Shown: positions 8,551 through 17,467 of the stretch, in pieces
Layout: every line of letters starts with the position of its first letter
How positions within the stretch are numbered: the stretch's first letter is position 1
Origin: Eubacterium sp.
GTDB taxonomy: Bacteria; Bacillota; Clostridia; Oscillospirales; Acutalibacteraceae
NCBI GenBank assembly: GCA_029258375.1
Contig: JARHZA010000002.1
Coordinates: 67,001 to 131,000, forward strand
Reading direction: 5' to 3'
Length of the DNA: 64,000 nucleotides
Translations under genes and position numbers: made by a program
Notes under the pieces: model-generated
What the model was told of the DNA's origin: nothing
Seen by the model: the letters and a program-made list of their open reading frames with translations, nothing else
Database searches by the model: none

Positions 8551-9174
8551 TTATATTTTTTCAACGTCAATAACTGCAATTTTATCCATAAATTGCTTTG
8601 GCGAAATTACTATTCCTGAATCAAAAAAATCGTCCATATTAAGATTGAAATTGTTTACAAAAATAGGCGTTGTTTCGTATTCGATGTTTATATGAAGTCT
8701 TTTTGAATCCTCAATAATTTTGTTTGGTTCGTATCTGTCTAAATCATAATATTTGCTTGCTTGTATTTCATTGTTTTTAATATAATTTAGAATAACATTT
8801 CTGTTTGATTTTGATAAAGAAACATAAGAAGAAATATTTTTTGAAAGTGTTTGTGACATTGTAATTTGTGCAACAGCTTTGCAAGTTCCTGAATTTAAAA
8901 AGAACTCGTTAATAAAAATGCTCTCAAGTGTGCTTGTATCATCTGGAACAACTATAGCAAGAATATTTTTTGAAAGTCTTCCAGTATAAATTGATTTTAT
9001 AAATTCTTTAAAGTAGTGTTGGCTTTCTGCAATTTTTTTTGCAAAAGAATGATAAAATGGAATGTTTGGTTCATTAGTTATTCCAGGCAAAGTAAAAGAC
9101 TTGAATTCGCCACCGTTTTTATCATACACAAGTACGTCTGAATTTGTAATTATAACAGGTATTGTTTTTGCCAT
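8551..9174 (-). CDS. Hypothetical protein, 207 aa, weakly MreB/actin-like
   Basis: No family is recognised with confidence. The ATG at 9174 has a GGAAGTG Shine-Dalgarno six bases upstream; a TTG at 9189 is an alternative. The middle part (NILAIVVPDDTSTLES followed by a helix and an AQITMS strand, about residues 72-107) resembles in layout the segment of MreB-type actin folds that reads VxxPxxxTxxE...AGA...xEE, but the nucleotide-binding phosphate loops are not visible. It has no signal peptide or membrane segment. It is probably transcribed with the 66-aa gene downstream, subject to the hairpin between them. Confidence 0.6.
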   Translation of the reverse strand: MAKTIPVIITNSDVLVYDKNGGEFKSFTLPGITNEPNIPFYHSFAKKIAESQHYFKEFIKSIYTGRLSKNILAIVVPDDTSTLESIFINEFFLNSGTCKAVAQITMSQTLSKNISSYVSLSKSNRNVILNYIKNNEIQASKYYDLDRYEPNKIIEDSKRLHINIEYETTPIFVNNFNLNMDDFFDSGIVISPKQFMDKIAVIDVEKI

Positions 9175-9335
9175 TATTTTCACTTCCAATTATATTTTAA
9201 CCTTATATTGTTTCAAAATATATAATATATATTACTATAAGTTAGAGTTTAAAGCAATAATATTTAAAAACATAGTGCATTTATGTTTTTTATATGTTAA
9301 AATATTGTTGCTTCAAATTGCACTTATGATTTTTG

Positions 9336-9364
9336 TTGTTTGTGCAAAAATATACTTATATGAT
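9336..9364 (+). promoter_or_regulatory. Possible sigma-A promoter for the DUF3048 gene
   Basis: TTGTTT (9336-9341) and TATGAT (9359-9364) are separated by 17 bases and lie just upstream of the ribosome-binding site at about 9375. The -35 is poor, so this is tentative. Confidence 0.35.
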
Positions 9365-9386
9365 ATTTTATTTAGGAGAAAATAAT

Positions 9387-10472
9387 ATGAAACTTGATAA
9401 GAAGAAAAAGATAATTATTGCAGTTGTTGCAGTAGTTGTTATAATAGCAGTAGCTATTGGCGCATATTTTGCTCTTTCTAAAAAAGATAATTCAGAACCT
9501 GAACAAGAATTTACAGATGTTTCAACAGAAGCCCCAGTTAGCGTTAAAAATCCACTTACTGGCGAAGCTGACTATAATAAAGATGCAATTGGAAAACGCC
9601 CTATTTCTGTTGTTGTAGAGAATTCTCCAGGAGCAAGACCTCAATATAACATTGATACACCAGATATTATTGTTGAAGGTGAAGTAGAGGGTGGCGAAAC
9701 CCGTATGCTTTGGATTTATTCAGATATGACAGCACTTCCTAAACAAGTTGGTCCTACACGTTCAGCACGTCCAAGTTTTGTAGAATTTTCAAAATTCTTT
9801 GATTCAGTTTATGTTCACTTTGGTGGCAGCCATAGCAGTGATGATGGTAGTTATGTTGGTGGATATGAAACTATAAATAAACTTGATGTAGATGATATAG
9901 ACGGCATAAAAGCAGGTTCATATTTCAAGCGTACTAAAGATAAAAAAAGCCCACATAATGCAGTTCTTTTAGGCGATAAAATTGTTAAGGCATTAGATGA
10001 TAAAAAAATACGCAAAGATGTAAAAGAAAAGAATTTTTCAAAACTTAGCTTTTATGATGAATTGACACCAGTATCTTCAACTGCTTGCAATAATATAGAA
10101 GTTAAGATTTCTAAAATAACACCAACACACAAACTCAAATATAATAGTGAAAAAGGTGTCTATGTAAATGAAAGTGATTATAAAACACCAGTTAGTTTTT
10201 CTAATGTAATTGTTTTATATGCAGATTCAAAATATATTGATAAAGATAATTATAAAGGCTCTGGTAAAACAGAAACTTACCTTAACTACAACTTCTCAAG
10301 CGGTAAAGGTCAACTTGCATCAGCAGGCACAATTGTTGATTTTAACTGGAAAGTTGAAAATGGTATTATTAAATTTACAGATGCAAATGGCAATGAACTT
10401 AAATTAAATCCTGGCAAAAGCTGGATAGGTCTTGCATCTGCAAATCATGGCGGAACTGTAACAGTTGAATAA
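9387..10472 (+). CDS. DUF3048 (YerB-like) membrane-anchored extracytoplasmic protein
   Basis: A 361-residue protein of the DUF3048/YerB family, whose function is not established. The ATG at 9387 is chosen for its AGGAG Shine-Dalgarno; the frame is open further upstream but lacks one. After five lysines a hydrophobic segment (about residues 8-30) acts as signal anchor or uncleaved signal; no lipobox cysteine is seen. The exported part shows the family pattern: RPISVVVENSPGARPQ near 72, VEGGETRMLWIYSD near 100, and GPTRSARPSFVE near 125. It stands alone between a divergent minus-strand unit and a terminator. Confidence 0.85.
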   Translation: MKLDKKKKIIIAVVAVVVIIAVAIGAYFALSKKDNSEPEQEFTDVSTEAPVSVKNPLTGEADYNKDAIGKRPISVVVENSPGARPQYNIDTPDIIVEGEVEGGETRMLWIYSDMTALPKQVGPTRSARPSFVEFSKFFDSVYVHFGGSHSSDDGSYVGGYETINKLDVDDIDGIKAGSYFKRTKDKKSPHNAVLLGDKIVKALDDKKIRKDVKEKNFSKLSFYDELTPVSSTACNNIEVKISKITPTHKLKYNSEKGVYVNESDYKTPVSFSNVIVLYADSKYIDKDNYKGSGKTETYLNYNFSSGKGQLASAGTIVDFNWKVENGIIKFTDANGNELKLNPGKSWIGLASANHGGTVTVE

Positions 10473-10476
10473 ATAT

Positions 10477-10510
10477 AAAAGCACGTTAAATTTAATTAAC
10501 GTGCTTTTAT
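10477..10510. terminator. Bidirectional intrinsic terminator
   Basis: AAAAGCACGTTAA (10477-10489) pairs with TTAACGTGCTTTT (10496-10508). It separates the convergent DUF3048 (+) and DUF5662 (-) genes. Confidence 0.88.
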
Positions 10511-11031
10511 TATTTTAATTTTCTTAAGTATTCAAATGTTTTTTCTTCGCCTTCTTCTTTTAACATAACAAGAAGTTTTTCAAGAAGGGCGCTTGTGTTA
10601 GGGTGAATTATAATTCTTGGTTTTGCATTTAAAAAATATTCTAATGGATGAGATGTTGTATAATTTTTACCTTGGTATATTTTGCTTGCAGCTAACCTAT
10701 CACAAAACATTTCTTTTACATATCTTATTGGCATTTCAATTGGTTCCATACGTTTTGTTTTTGTGTTGTAATCCATCCAATATTCGTAGTGGTGCTTGTT
10801 TCTGCCTTTGTGGTGTAACCAAGCAGCAGAGTATCCTTTGTCTTCTCTTTCTGCCTCATTTGGGGAACGTGTTCCCATATAATATTTAGCACCAGGGATA
10901 AATTCGGCAGGGGAATACTTAGATAAATCGTGCCTTAATCCTTGAAAAAATATGCCAGCTTTTGCGCAGTGGCGAATAACTTGATGTCTGTGTTTAGTAA
11001 TTGTAATAAAATGTGAAAATGGTTTTGCCAA
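10510..11031 (-). CDS. DUF5662 family protein
   Basis: A 173-residue protein that I assign to DUF5662, a family of cytoplasmic proteins common in Firmicutes and phages with no established function. The marks are an N-terminal HFITITKHRHQVIRHC helix, the RHDLSKYSPAEF motif near residue 33, and KGYSAAWLHHKGRNKHH near 67. The pattern of histidines and aspartate recalls HD-type metal hydrolases, but this is only a resemblance. The ATG at 11031 is clear and there is no signal peptide. It is monocistronic, between terminators. Confidence 0.8.
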   Translation of the reverse strand: MAKPFSHFITITKHRHQVIRHCAKAGIFFQGLRHDLSKYSPAEFIPGAKYYMGTRSPNEAEREDKGYSAAWLHHKGRNKHHYEYWMDYNTKTKRMEPIEMPIRYVKEMFCDRLAASKIYQGKNYTTSHPLEYFLNAKPRIIIHPNTSALLEKLLVMLKEEGEEKTFEYLRKLK

Positions 11032-11143
11032 TCAATACACCTCTGAAAAAATTTGCTCTTCATTAAGCAGACTTATATTATCACTTATTATTAAAATTGT
11101 CAAAGAACAATGCGTAAATTTAAAGTCAAATTTAATAAAAAAT

Positions 11144-11180
11144 AAAAGCCTTGCCACTAAATATAGTGGTTAGGCTTTTT
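11144..11180 (-). terminator. Intrinsic terminator after dnaJ
   Basis: On the minus strand AAAAGCCTAACCACTA pairs with TAGTGGCAAGGCTTTT, with a two-base internal mismatch, followed by a T-rich tail. It ends the heat-shock operon. Confidence 0.85.
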
Positions 11181-11184
11181 TATA

Positions 11185-12339
11185 TTATTTCTTTCTAAAT
11201 TTATCAAAGAAACCTTCTTTGCCACCGTTTTTTGGTGGTGTGTAATTTTTGTCAAATTCCATAAGAAGGTGTTTTTGTTCAGATGTAAGTTCTTTTGGAA
11301 TATCAACAACAATTTTAACAAACTGGTCGCCTCTGCCTACTGAGTTAAGACGTGTAATACCTTTTCCTTTAAGTTTAAATACTTCTCCAGGTTGAGTTCC
11401 TGCTGGCATATTGTATTTAACATCGCCATCAAGAGTAGGAACTTGAAGTTCAGCACCAAGAATAGCTTGAACAAATGAAACGTGTTTTTTGTACCATACG
11501 TTGAAACCGTCACGTTCAAAATGTTTGTGGCTCTTAATATTGATAACAATTTTAAGGTCACCACTTGGGCCACCATTTACACCGCTATCGCCATAGCCAC
11601 GCATATTAACAACTTGGTTATTGTCAATACCTGCTGGAATATTAACTTCGATTTTGTTTTTACGTCTAACTTTACCTTTACCGGCACATTTGTGGCAAGG
11701 ATTATCAATAACTTTACCTTTACCATTACAAGTAGGGCAGGTACGTTGAGTGTTCATTACACCGAAAGCAGTTCTGCTTTGTACATTGATAACGCCACGT
11801 CCGCCACATTCAGGGCAAGTTTTTGCAGAAGTGCCTTTTGCAGCACCTGTTCCTTTACATTCGCTACAATCTTCAACACGAGGAACGTCAACTGTTTTTT
11901 TACAACCTTTTGCAGCTTCTTCAAATGTAAGTGTAAGTGATATTTGAATATCTCTTCCTCTTTGAGGTGCGTTTGGATTTCTGCCGCCAAATCCGCCAAA
12001 TCCACCGCCTCCACCAAAAAATGAGGAGAATATGTCGCCTAAGTCGATATCACCGTCAAATCCAAATCCGCCGCCACCGTAGCCGCCTTGACCTGCACCG
12101 TAGTTAGGATCAACACCAGCAAAGCCAAATTGGTCATAACGTGCTTTCTTTTGGGGGTCAGAAAGCACTTCATAAGCTTCGTTACATTCCTTGAATTTTT
12201 CCTCGGCTTCTTTGTTATCTGGATTTAAGTCTGGATGATACTTTTTAGCAGTTTTACGATATGCTTTTTTTATTTCATCATCTGAAGCACCTTTTTGAAC
12301 ACCAAGTACTTCATAATAGTCTCTTTTTTCTTCAGGCAT
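11185..12339 (-). CDS. dnaJ: Chaperone DnaJ (Hsp40)
   Basis: DnaJ delivers unfolded proteins to DnaK and stimulates its ATPase. All domains are present in the 384-residue protein: the J domain (about 1-70, with HPD in KKYHPDLNP), a Gly/Phe-rich linker (about 78-130), four CxxCxGxG zinc repeats ([32 protein letters not shown], about 150-220), and the C-terminal substrate-binding domains. It is the last gene of hrcA-grpE-dnaK-dnaJ and is separated from dnaK by 93 bases containing a stable hairpin, which may set its level relative to DnaK. Confidence 0.98.
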   Translation of the reverse strand: MPEEKRDYYEVLGVQKGASDDEIKKAYRKTAKKYHPDLNPDNKEAEEKFKECNEAYEVLSDPQKKARYDQFGFAGVDPNYGAGQGGYGGGGFGFDGDIDLGDIFSSFFGGGGGFGGFGGRNPNAPQRGRDIQISLTLTFEEAAKGCKKTVDVPRVEDCSECKGTGAAKGTSAKTCPECGGRGVINVQSRTAFGVMNTQRTCPTCNGKGKVIDNPCHKCAGKGKVRRKNKIEVNIPAGIDNNQVVNMRGYGDSGVNGGPSGDLKIVINIKSHKHFERDGFNVWYKKHVSFVQAILGAELQVPTLDGDVKYNMPAGTQPGEVFKLKGKGITRLNSVGRGDQFVKIVVDIPKELTSEQKHLLMEFDKNYTPPKNGGKEGFFDKFRKK

Positions 12340-12372
12340 AAATTGTGCCTCCGTAAATTTGTTATTTTAACG

Positions 12373-12407
12373 GCAAAGAGAACGGCATTTTGTGCCGTTC
12401 TTTTTGC
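12373..12407. promoter_or_regulatory. Stable hairpin between dnaK and dnaJ
   Basis: Arms 12373-12387 and 12393-12407 pair over 15 positions around a 5-base loop, with a single wobble or mismatch. On the transcribed minus strand it is not followed by a proper U-run, so an mRNA processing or stability element is more likely than a full terminator. Confidence 0.65.
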
Positions 12408-12432
12408 GTGTTGCTCAATTATAATATTTTAA

Positions 12433-14274
12433 TTAGTTATCGTCAACTTCTGTGTAATCAGCGTCTGTGTAATCGCCGCCGTTGTTACCAGCCTGTGCAT
12501 TAGGATCTGCGTTTGGAGCACCTTGAGCGCCTTGTGCAGCCTGTGCTGCTTGATACATCTTTTGTGATACTTCATAGAACTTGTTTTGAAGATCGTCTTG
12601 TGCTGACTTGATTGCATCAAGGTTATCACCTTTAAGAGCTTCTCTAAGAGCTTCTGCCTTTGTTTCAAGAGCACTCTTGTCGTCTGCACTAAACTTGTCG
12701 CCGTTTTCAGAAAGTAATGTTTCTGTTTGGTAAACTAATTGTTCAGCACCATTCTTAAGGTCAACAGCTTCTCTCTTCTTCTTATCTTCTTCAGCGAATT
12801 GTTCAGCTTCTTTAACAGCCTTATCAATATCGTCTTTGCTCATGTTTGAAGAAGCAGTGATACTGATGTTTTGTTCTTTACCTGTGCCAAGGTCTTTTGC
12901 AGAAACATGAACGATACCGTTTGCGTCAATATCAAATGTAACTTCGATCTGTGGAACACCACGACGAGCAGGAAGAATACCGTCAAGATGGAACATACCA
13001 AGAGTTTTGTTATCTTTTGCAAATTCTCTTTCACCCTGAAGAACGTGAACTTCAACAGAAGTTTGGTTATCAGCAGCAGTTGAGAAGATTTGTGATTTCT
13101 TAGTTGGGATAGTTGTGTTTCTTTCGATAATAACTGTGTTTACGCCACCCATTGTTTCAATACCAAGTGAAAGAGGTGTAACGTCAAGAAGAAGAAGACC
13201 TTTAACGTCGCCGCCAAGTACACCACCTTGAATTGCAGCACCCATTGCTACACATTCATCTGGGTTGATTCCCTTAAATGGTTCTTTACCACAGAACTTT
13301 TGAATTGCTTCTTGAACAGCAGGAATACGAGTTGAACCACCAACAAGAAGAACTTTGTCAATATCATTCATTGAAAGGCCACTATCGTTCATAGCTTGAC
13401 GAACTGGACCCATTGTAGCTTCAACAAGGTCAGAAGTCATTTGGTTGAATTGTGCTCTTGTAAGGCTTAATTCAAGGTGTTTAGGACCTGTTGCATCTGC
13501 AGTGATGAAAGGAAGAGAAATTTGAGCAGTTGTCATACCTGAAAGGTCAATTTTAGCTTTTTCTGCTGCTTCATTAACTCTCTGCATAGCCATTTTATCG
13601 CCTGTAAGGTCAATACCATTGCTCTTCTTAAATTCTGCAACGATCCAGTCCATAATCTTCTTGTCGAAGTCGTCACCACCAAGGTGGTTGTTACCAGCAG
13701 TTGCAAGAACTTCTTGAACACCGTCGCCCATTTCGATGATTGATACGTCGAATGTACCACCACCAAGGTCATAAACCATAACTTTTTGGTCGTCTTCTTT
13801 ATCAATACCAAAAGCAAGCGCTGCTGCTGTTGGTTCGTTAATAATTCTCTTTACTTCAAGGCCAGCAATTTTACCAGCGTCTTTTGTTGCTTGACGTTGT
13901 GCGTCTGTGAAGTAAGCAGGAACAGTGATAACAGCTTCTGTAACTTTTTCGCCAAGATAGCTTTCTGCATCTGCTTTTAATTTTTGAAGAATGATTGCAG
14001 AAATTTCTTGTGGTGTGTATGCTTTGTCATCAATGTTTACTTTGTAATCAGAGCCCATATGTCTTTTGATTGAGCTGATTGTTTTATCTGGGTTTGTGAT
14101 AGCCTGACGTTTTGCAACGTTACCTACCATTCTTTCACCATCTTTGCTGAAAGCAACAACAGATGGAGTTGTTCTTGCGCCTTCTGCGTTTGCGATAACA
14201 ACTGGTTCGCCACCTTCGATTACGCTAACGCAACTGTTTGTTGTACCTAAGTCAATACCAATAATTTTAGCCAT
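12433..14274 (-). CDS. dnaK: Chaperone DnaK (Hsp70)
   Basis: DnaK is the ATP-dependent Hsp70 chaperone. The 613-residue protein starts with [11 protein letters not shown] (phosphate 1 loop), has [15 protein letters not shown] near 138 and [11 protein letters not shown] near 170, then the beta-sandwich substrate domain (about 365-480) and a helical lid. It lacks the insertion in the nucleotide-binding domain that Gram-negative DnaK carries, in line with a Gram-positive host. The tail is Gln/Ala/Asn-rich and ends in an acidic EVDDN. A GGAGG site lies upstream of the ATG at 14274. It is third in the CIRCE-controlled operon. Confidence 0.98.
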   Translation of the reverse strand: MAKIIGIDLGTTNSCVSVIEGGEPVVIANAEGARTTPSVVAFSKDGERMVGNVAKRQAITNPDKTISSIKRHMGSDYKVNIDDKAYTPQEISAIILQKLKADAESYLGEKVTEAVITVPAYFTDAQRQATKDAGKIAGLEVKRIINEPTAAALAFGIDKEDDQKVMVYDLGGGTFDVSIIEMGDGVQEVLATAGNNHLGGDDFDKKIMDWIVAEFKKSNGIDLTGDKMAMQRVNEAAEKAKIDLSGMTTAQISLPFITADATGPKHLELSLTRAQFNQMTSDLVEATMGPVRQAMNDSGLSMNDIDKVLLVGGSTRIPAVQEAIQKFCGKEPFKGINPDECVAMGAAIQGGVLGGDVKGLLLLDVTPLSLGIETMGGVNTVIIERNTTIPTKKSQIFSTAADNQTSVEVHVLQGEREFAKDNKTLGMFHLDGILPARRGVPQIEVTFDIDANGIVHVSAKDLGTGKEQNISITASSNMSKDDIDKAVKEAEQFAEEDKKKREAVDLKNGAEQLVYQTETLLSENGDKFSADDKSALETKAEALREALKGDNLDAIKSAQDDLQNKFYEVSQKMYQAAQAAQGAQGAPNADPNAQAGNNGGDYTDADYTEVDDN

Positions 14275-14306
14275 AATATTTATCCTCCTAAAAGATATTT
14301 GTTAAA

Positions 14307-14858
14307 TTAGTTTGCTGTTTTTACCATTGCAGCTCTAATGATTTTGTCTCCAATTTTGTATCCTTTTTGGAATACATCAACAATTTCACCGTCTGCAAAA
14401 TTATCATCTTCAATATGCATTACTGCATTATGAAGATTTGGATCAAATATATCACCCTTATCGCCATAAACATCAATGCCGATTTTAGCTGATAAAATGT
14501 TCATTAAACTATCGTAAGTCATTTGAACACCTTGTCTGATTCCATCAGCGTCTTGAACTTCACTTGCAAGTGCTCTTTCAAGATTGTCGATTACAGGTAA
14601 TAATTCTTTAACTGTATCTGCTTTTGCAAAACTGTATGAGTCTTGCTTTTCTTTTTCACTTCTCTTACGGAAGTTTGCATATTCAGCAGTAACACGAAGT
14701 AATTGTTCTTTTGTTTCTGCAAGTTCTTTTTCTAAAGGATTTGCATTTTCTTCAACTTCTTTAGTTTCTTTAACTTCTTCGTTTACTTCTGTTTCTTGAG
14801 ATGATTTGCTATTTTGTTCTTTAGTTGGCTTTTCTGCCTTTTTTTCTTTTTTACTCAA
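14307..14858 (-). CDS. grpE: Nucleotide exchange factor GrpE
   Basis: GrpE releases ADP from DnaK. The 183-residue protein has a charged, disordered N-terminus (Lys/Glu-rich, residues 1-50), a long dimerisation helix (about 50-100) containing AEYANFRKRSEKEKQD, and the beta domain with the family signature near the C-terminus (VFQKGYKIGDKIIRAAMVKTAN region). It overlaps the end of hrcA by 8 bases and precedes dnaK by 32 bases. Confidence 0.96.
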   Translation of the reverse strand: MSKKEKKAEKPTKEQNSKSSQETEVNEEVKETKEVEENANPLEKELAETKEQLLRVTAEYANFRKRSEKEKQDSYSFAKADTVKELLPVIDNLERALASEVQDADGIRQGVQMTYDSLMNILSAKIGIDVYGDKGDIFDPNLHNAVMHIEDDNFADGEIVDVFQKGYKIGDKIIRAAMVKTAN

Positions 14859-15888
14859 ATGTTACGCCTCCTTTTTGGAGAAATTCCTTTACTGTTTTCA
14901 TTATATATTCAGCTCTTGGAAGAACAGTTGCATAATCCATTCTTGTTGAGCCTATAATGCCAAGTGTAGCAATTTGGCTATTGTTGTAATTGTATTTAGC
15001 CAAAATTGTTGTTGTGTTTTTTAATTCGTAATGATAATTTTCATCACCAATTAAAAGTTCTGTTTCTCTGCCAAGTTTTGCATATTTTGTAAGAAAATCT
15101 GTTAACTGCTTTTTTGAAGAGAGAAACGATAAAATTTTGTAAACGTCATTTCCTAAGTCTTCCTGTAAAAGAAGATTGGTGTTACCTTCAACAACAAGTG
15201 AACTTTCTGATGCTTCTTTGCATAAAGCTGAAAGACTTGTTAAAACAGGTAACATATCAAAAGCAAAATCTCCTAAAAAAGGAACTGTGCTTTGAATAAG
15301 ACTAAGATTAACGTCTGTTAGTGGTGTTCCAATAAAGAAACAAGCCATTGTTTTATAGAAAGCAGATTTAAAGTTGTTATCAATAGGGCAACTTAATCTG
15401 CATACAGATGATTTGATTTTTCCACCAACAGTTAACATAACAAGCATTGCTTTGTTGTTTCCGGAAGGAATAATATCAACGCCTTGAATACAATCAAGAT
15501 CATCTTTTACGGTGCAATAAAAAGATGCACAGTTTGTTACGTCTGCAAGAAGCTTTGCAGCATCATGCAAAAGTCTTTCTGGATCACTCGCATTAACAGA
15601 AAGATATTCATATATCGTTTCTTTTTCAAAATCGGTTAAATAAACCGGTTTTAAAAGGTTGTTAACGTAATAGCGATAAGATGCTTTGCTTGGGATTCTA
15701 CCACTGCTTGTGTGTGTTTGTTCAAGAAAACCAAGTTCAGAAAGATATGCCATTTCATTTCTTATAGTAGCACTTGAAATTCGATAGGGCAAAAGTTCGG
15801 CGATAGTTTTTGAGCCTATTGGTTCGCCCGTTTTGATGTAACTGTCAATAATCAAACTGAGTATTGCAGAACGTCTTTCACCTATCAT
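14851..15888 (-). CDS. hrcA: Heat-inducible transcription repressor HrcA
   Basis: HrcA represses class I heat-shock genes by binding CIRCE. The start is set at the ATG at 15888, preceded by GGTGG; the frame continues up to 15918, but that would run into the CIRCE operator. The 345-residue protein begins with ERRSAILSLIIDSYIKTGEPIGSKTIAE, a winged helix with the DNA-recognition part around SSATIRNEMAYLSELGFLEQ near residues 45-65, followed by the GAF-like dimerisation domain. It heads the operon and so represses its own synthesis. Confidence 0.96.
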   Translation of the reverse strand: MIGERRSAILSLIIDSYIKTGEPIGSKTIAELLPYRISSATIRNEMAYLSELGFLEQTHTSSGRIPSKASYRYYVNNLLKPVYLTDFEKETIYEYLSVNASDPERLLHDAAKLLADVTNCASFYCTVKDDLDCIQGVDIIPSGNNKAMLVMLTVGGKIKSSVCRLSCPIDNNFKSAFYKTMACFFIGTPLTDVNLSLIQSTVPFLGDFAFDMLPVLTSLSALCKEASESSLVVEGNTNLLLQEDLGNDVYKILSFLSSKKQLTDFLTKYAKLGRETELLIGDENYHYELKNTTTILAKYNYNNSQIATLGIIGSTRMDYATVLPRAEYIMKTVKEFLQKGGVTFE

Positions 15889-15911
15889 CCTTTCCACCAC
15901 CTTTTTAATGA

Positions 15912-15938
15912 TTAGCACTCTCTATAACTGAGTGCTAA
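15912..15938 (-). promoter_or_regulatory. CIRCE operator (HrcA binding site)
   Basis: A perfect consensus: TTAGCACTC, nine bases, GAGTGCTAA. It lies between the promoter and the hrcA start codon, 23 bases upstream of the ATG, exactly where an HrcA operator is expected. Confidence 0.97.
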
Positions 15939-15951
15939 CTCTATTAACTAT

Positions 15952-15978
15952 ATTATATCCAAAGGTCTAATTTGTCAA
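15952..15978 (-). promoter_or_regulatory. Sigma-A promoter of the hrcA operon
   Basis: On the minus strand TTGACA (15973-15978) is followed by TATAAT (15952-15957), a 15-base spacer; shifting the -10 by two bases to TAATAT gives the standard 17. Transcription would start next to CIRCE. Confidence 0.8.
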
Positions 15979-16005
15979 CACCTTTTTTATAAATAATTTA
16001 TGAAT

Positions 16006-16032
16006 TTAGCACTCGCACAGCCAAAGTGCAAG
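16006..16032. promoter_or_regulatory. Degenerate second CIRCE-like element
   Basis: A perfect left arm TTAGCACTC (16006-16014) and a right arm at exactly nine bases distance that matches six of nine positions (AAGTGCAAG). It lies about 30 bases upstream of the hrcA -35 box. Confidence 0.5.
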
Positions 16033-16042
16033 ATATAATAAA

Positions 16043-16072
16043 AAAAGAGAAACAATATACTGTTTCTCTTTT
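16043..16072 (-). terminator. Intrinsic terminator after the CHAP gene
   Basis: AAAAGAGAAACA (16043-16054) pairs with TGTTTCTCTTTT (16061-16072). The minus-strand tail is T-rich. It ends the CHAP-protein transcript 77 bases after its stop. Confidence 0.85.
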
Positions 16073-16148
16073 ATATATAATATTTAATTTTATTACATTT
16101 ATATGTACAACACAAATGGGTGTTTTTGTTAAAACATTTATGTATAAG

Positions 16149-16868
16149 TTATGCAAGAGCATTAGCAAGCATACGACTGTTCATAAGTAAATCAGCGTCT
16201 TGATTAGGATTTATATCGTTAAATGAAACTCTATGCTCAGCGTAAAGTTCAACTGTTTTATATTCTAATTTTTCAATTTTATAAGAAGTTTGGGCTTTTT
16301 CTAAACTCATTGCTTCAATAATTTCTGGTTCTTCCTTTTTTTCTTGCTCTTTTTCTAATTTAGCAAAGTAAGCATCAGAAGCATAAATATAACCGTAAAA
16401 TTTTTGACCAAATCTATTTGTGCCACTTTTAAAGGTAGTTGTATCAAAATAGTTACCTTTCCAGTGAGACTGAGAAGCAGTAACCATATTTCCATTTATT
16501 TTTTCTACTACTGCAACGTGGTTGCTCCAACAAGCAATAGCACCAAGTCGTGGTTCTTGACCATATTCATAATAGCCATTTCTTTTGTTTAAATTCCACC
16601 ACTCATCTGCGCTACCTCTTTTAAGTAAAGGTGCTTCACCAGTAATTTCGTAAATTCTTCCATAAACATAAGCAGTGCAGTTTGGTAAACCATAACCGCC
16701 TTGTGCATAAACATTTAACTGTTTGTTGTAGTATGCATTGTTTTTTAATGGTGCGCTAAATCTTGTTTCAAAGGCATCATTTTTAGCAAATACTGATGTT
16801 GGAAAAACAGATAAAATAACAAATAGTGCTAAAAGTGCAAGTATCGTTGATTTTAATATTTTTCTCAT
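16149..16868 (-). CDS. Secreted CHAP-domain peptidoglycan hydrolase
   Basis: A 239-residue exported protein with a classical signal peptide (basic start, hydrophobic core, cleavage probably after SVFA near residue 28). The CHAP (NlpC/P60-related) amidase/endopeptidase domain covers about residues 45-165; the catalytic cysteine is C64 in LPNCTAYVYG and the histidine is H117 in WSNHVAVVE. CHAP enzymes cut peptidoglycan peptides or the amide bond. The C-terminal 70 residues form a Lys/Glu-rich helix and an unknown tail without a recognised wall-binding repeat. The ATG at 16868 follows TTAGGAGGA. It is transcribed alone. A WalR-like box and other TGTAAC copies lie upstream. Confidence 0.88.
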   Translation of the reverse strand: MRKILKSTILALLALFVILSVFPTSVFAKNDAFETRFSAPLKNNAYYNKQLNVYAQGGYGLPNCTAYVYGRIYEITGEAPLLKRGSADEWWNLNKRNGYYEYGQEPRLGAIACWSNHVAVVEKINGNMVTASQSHWKGNYFDTTTFKSGTNRFGQKFYGYIYASDAYFAKLEKEQEKKEEPEIIEAMSLEKAQTSYKIEKLEYKTVELYAEHRVSFNDINPNQDADLLMNSRMLANALA

Positions 16869-17308
16869 TTTGTCCTCCTAATTGTTGCTTTAGATAACAA
16901 CAGGGTTTCATTTTTTAGTATTTTCTAAATTGAGTTAATACGTTTTACTCAACAACGTCTACAATTGTAACATATTTGTAACCATTTAATCTATGTAAAA
17001 AGTAACCAAGGTTTTTGTTACCACTTTGTAACACTTGTCAAAAATACACGAAATAAACAAAAAATCATTGACAAATATTATTACAAAAACAGAATTATGT
17101 AAACAAAATAAAATTAAGATTACTTAAAATTTATTGCTTCTTTATAAGTTTTTAACAATTATATGGTGTTTTTAATATTTGCCTATTAAATAAATATATG
17201 CAAAGCAGCAAGAAAAAAGGTTACAAAAATTACATAATTAAATAATTCACAAATTTTTTATTGATAAAATTTAAGGGCATAATAGATTTGAAAGGAATGA
17301 TTTTTTAT
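16869..17308. other. Long non-coding region between the divergent CHAP gene and the small-ORF pair
   Basis: About 440 bases, very AT-rich, without a gene. It holds the WalR-like direct repeat (16966-16982), an inverted repeat TTGAGT...ACTCAA (16930-16952), and several more TGTAAC/GTTAC copies between 16977 and 17040. A TTGACA near 17070 could drive the plus-strand small genes. No structured RNA was recognised. Confidence 0.6.
16966..16982. promoter_or_regulatory. WalR-like box (TGTAAC-N5-TGTAAC)
   Basis: Two exact TGTAAC hexamers separated by five bases match the direct-repeat consensus of the WalR (YycF) response regulator, TGTWAH-N5-TGTWAH. It lies about 100 bases upstream of a CHAP-type wall hydrolase, the kind of gene WalR controls in other Firmicutes. 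The orientation is on the strand opposite to the gene. Confidence 0.6.
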
Positions 17309-17467
17309 ATGCCAGATTTGTTTAACCTAACTTCAGAAATGAATGAATATTTTAATTCTCTTTCTAAAAATATGCAGGAAACAATTATACAAAGTGGTGC
17401 AAAAATAAATAGTTTAAGTGATTTAAAAGAAGTAGTAAAAGGATTTGAAAGTAATGAAAATGCCTAA
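17309..17467 (+). CDS. Small conserved-looking protein, 52 aa
   Basis: The protein begins MPDLFNLTSEMNEYFNSL and continues with a helix containing NMQETIIQSGAKINS and LSDLKEVVKGFE. The pattern EYFNSL...QETIIQSG...SLxDL is one I have met in short Firmicutes hypothetical proteins, but I know no function. The start may be 17309 or the ATG at 17297; both follow AAAGGA. It overlaps the next ORF by 14 bases, implying coupled translation. Confidence 0.6.
   Translation: MPDLFNLTSEMNEYFNSLSKNMQETIIQSGAKINSLSDLKEVVKGFESNENA

Noticed and set aside
8388-8573. Plus-strand 61-codon hydrophobic frame opposite the 66-aa gene
   Set aside because: Overlaps the minus-strand gene and its hairpin; the minus strand has the Shine-Dalgarno and better composition. 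Cannot be fully excluded.
9062-9385. 107-codon plus-strand frame before the DUF3048 gene
   Set aside because: Half of it is antisense to the 207-aa gene and the rest is promoter-like AT-rich sequence; no ribosome-binding site.
12429-12689. Lys/Gln/Leu-rich frames overlapping dnaK and other highly expressed genes
   Set aside because: Shifted frames of GAA/CTT-rich coding sequence read as K, Q and L runs; these are composition artefacts.
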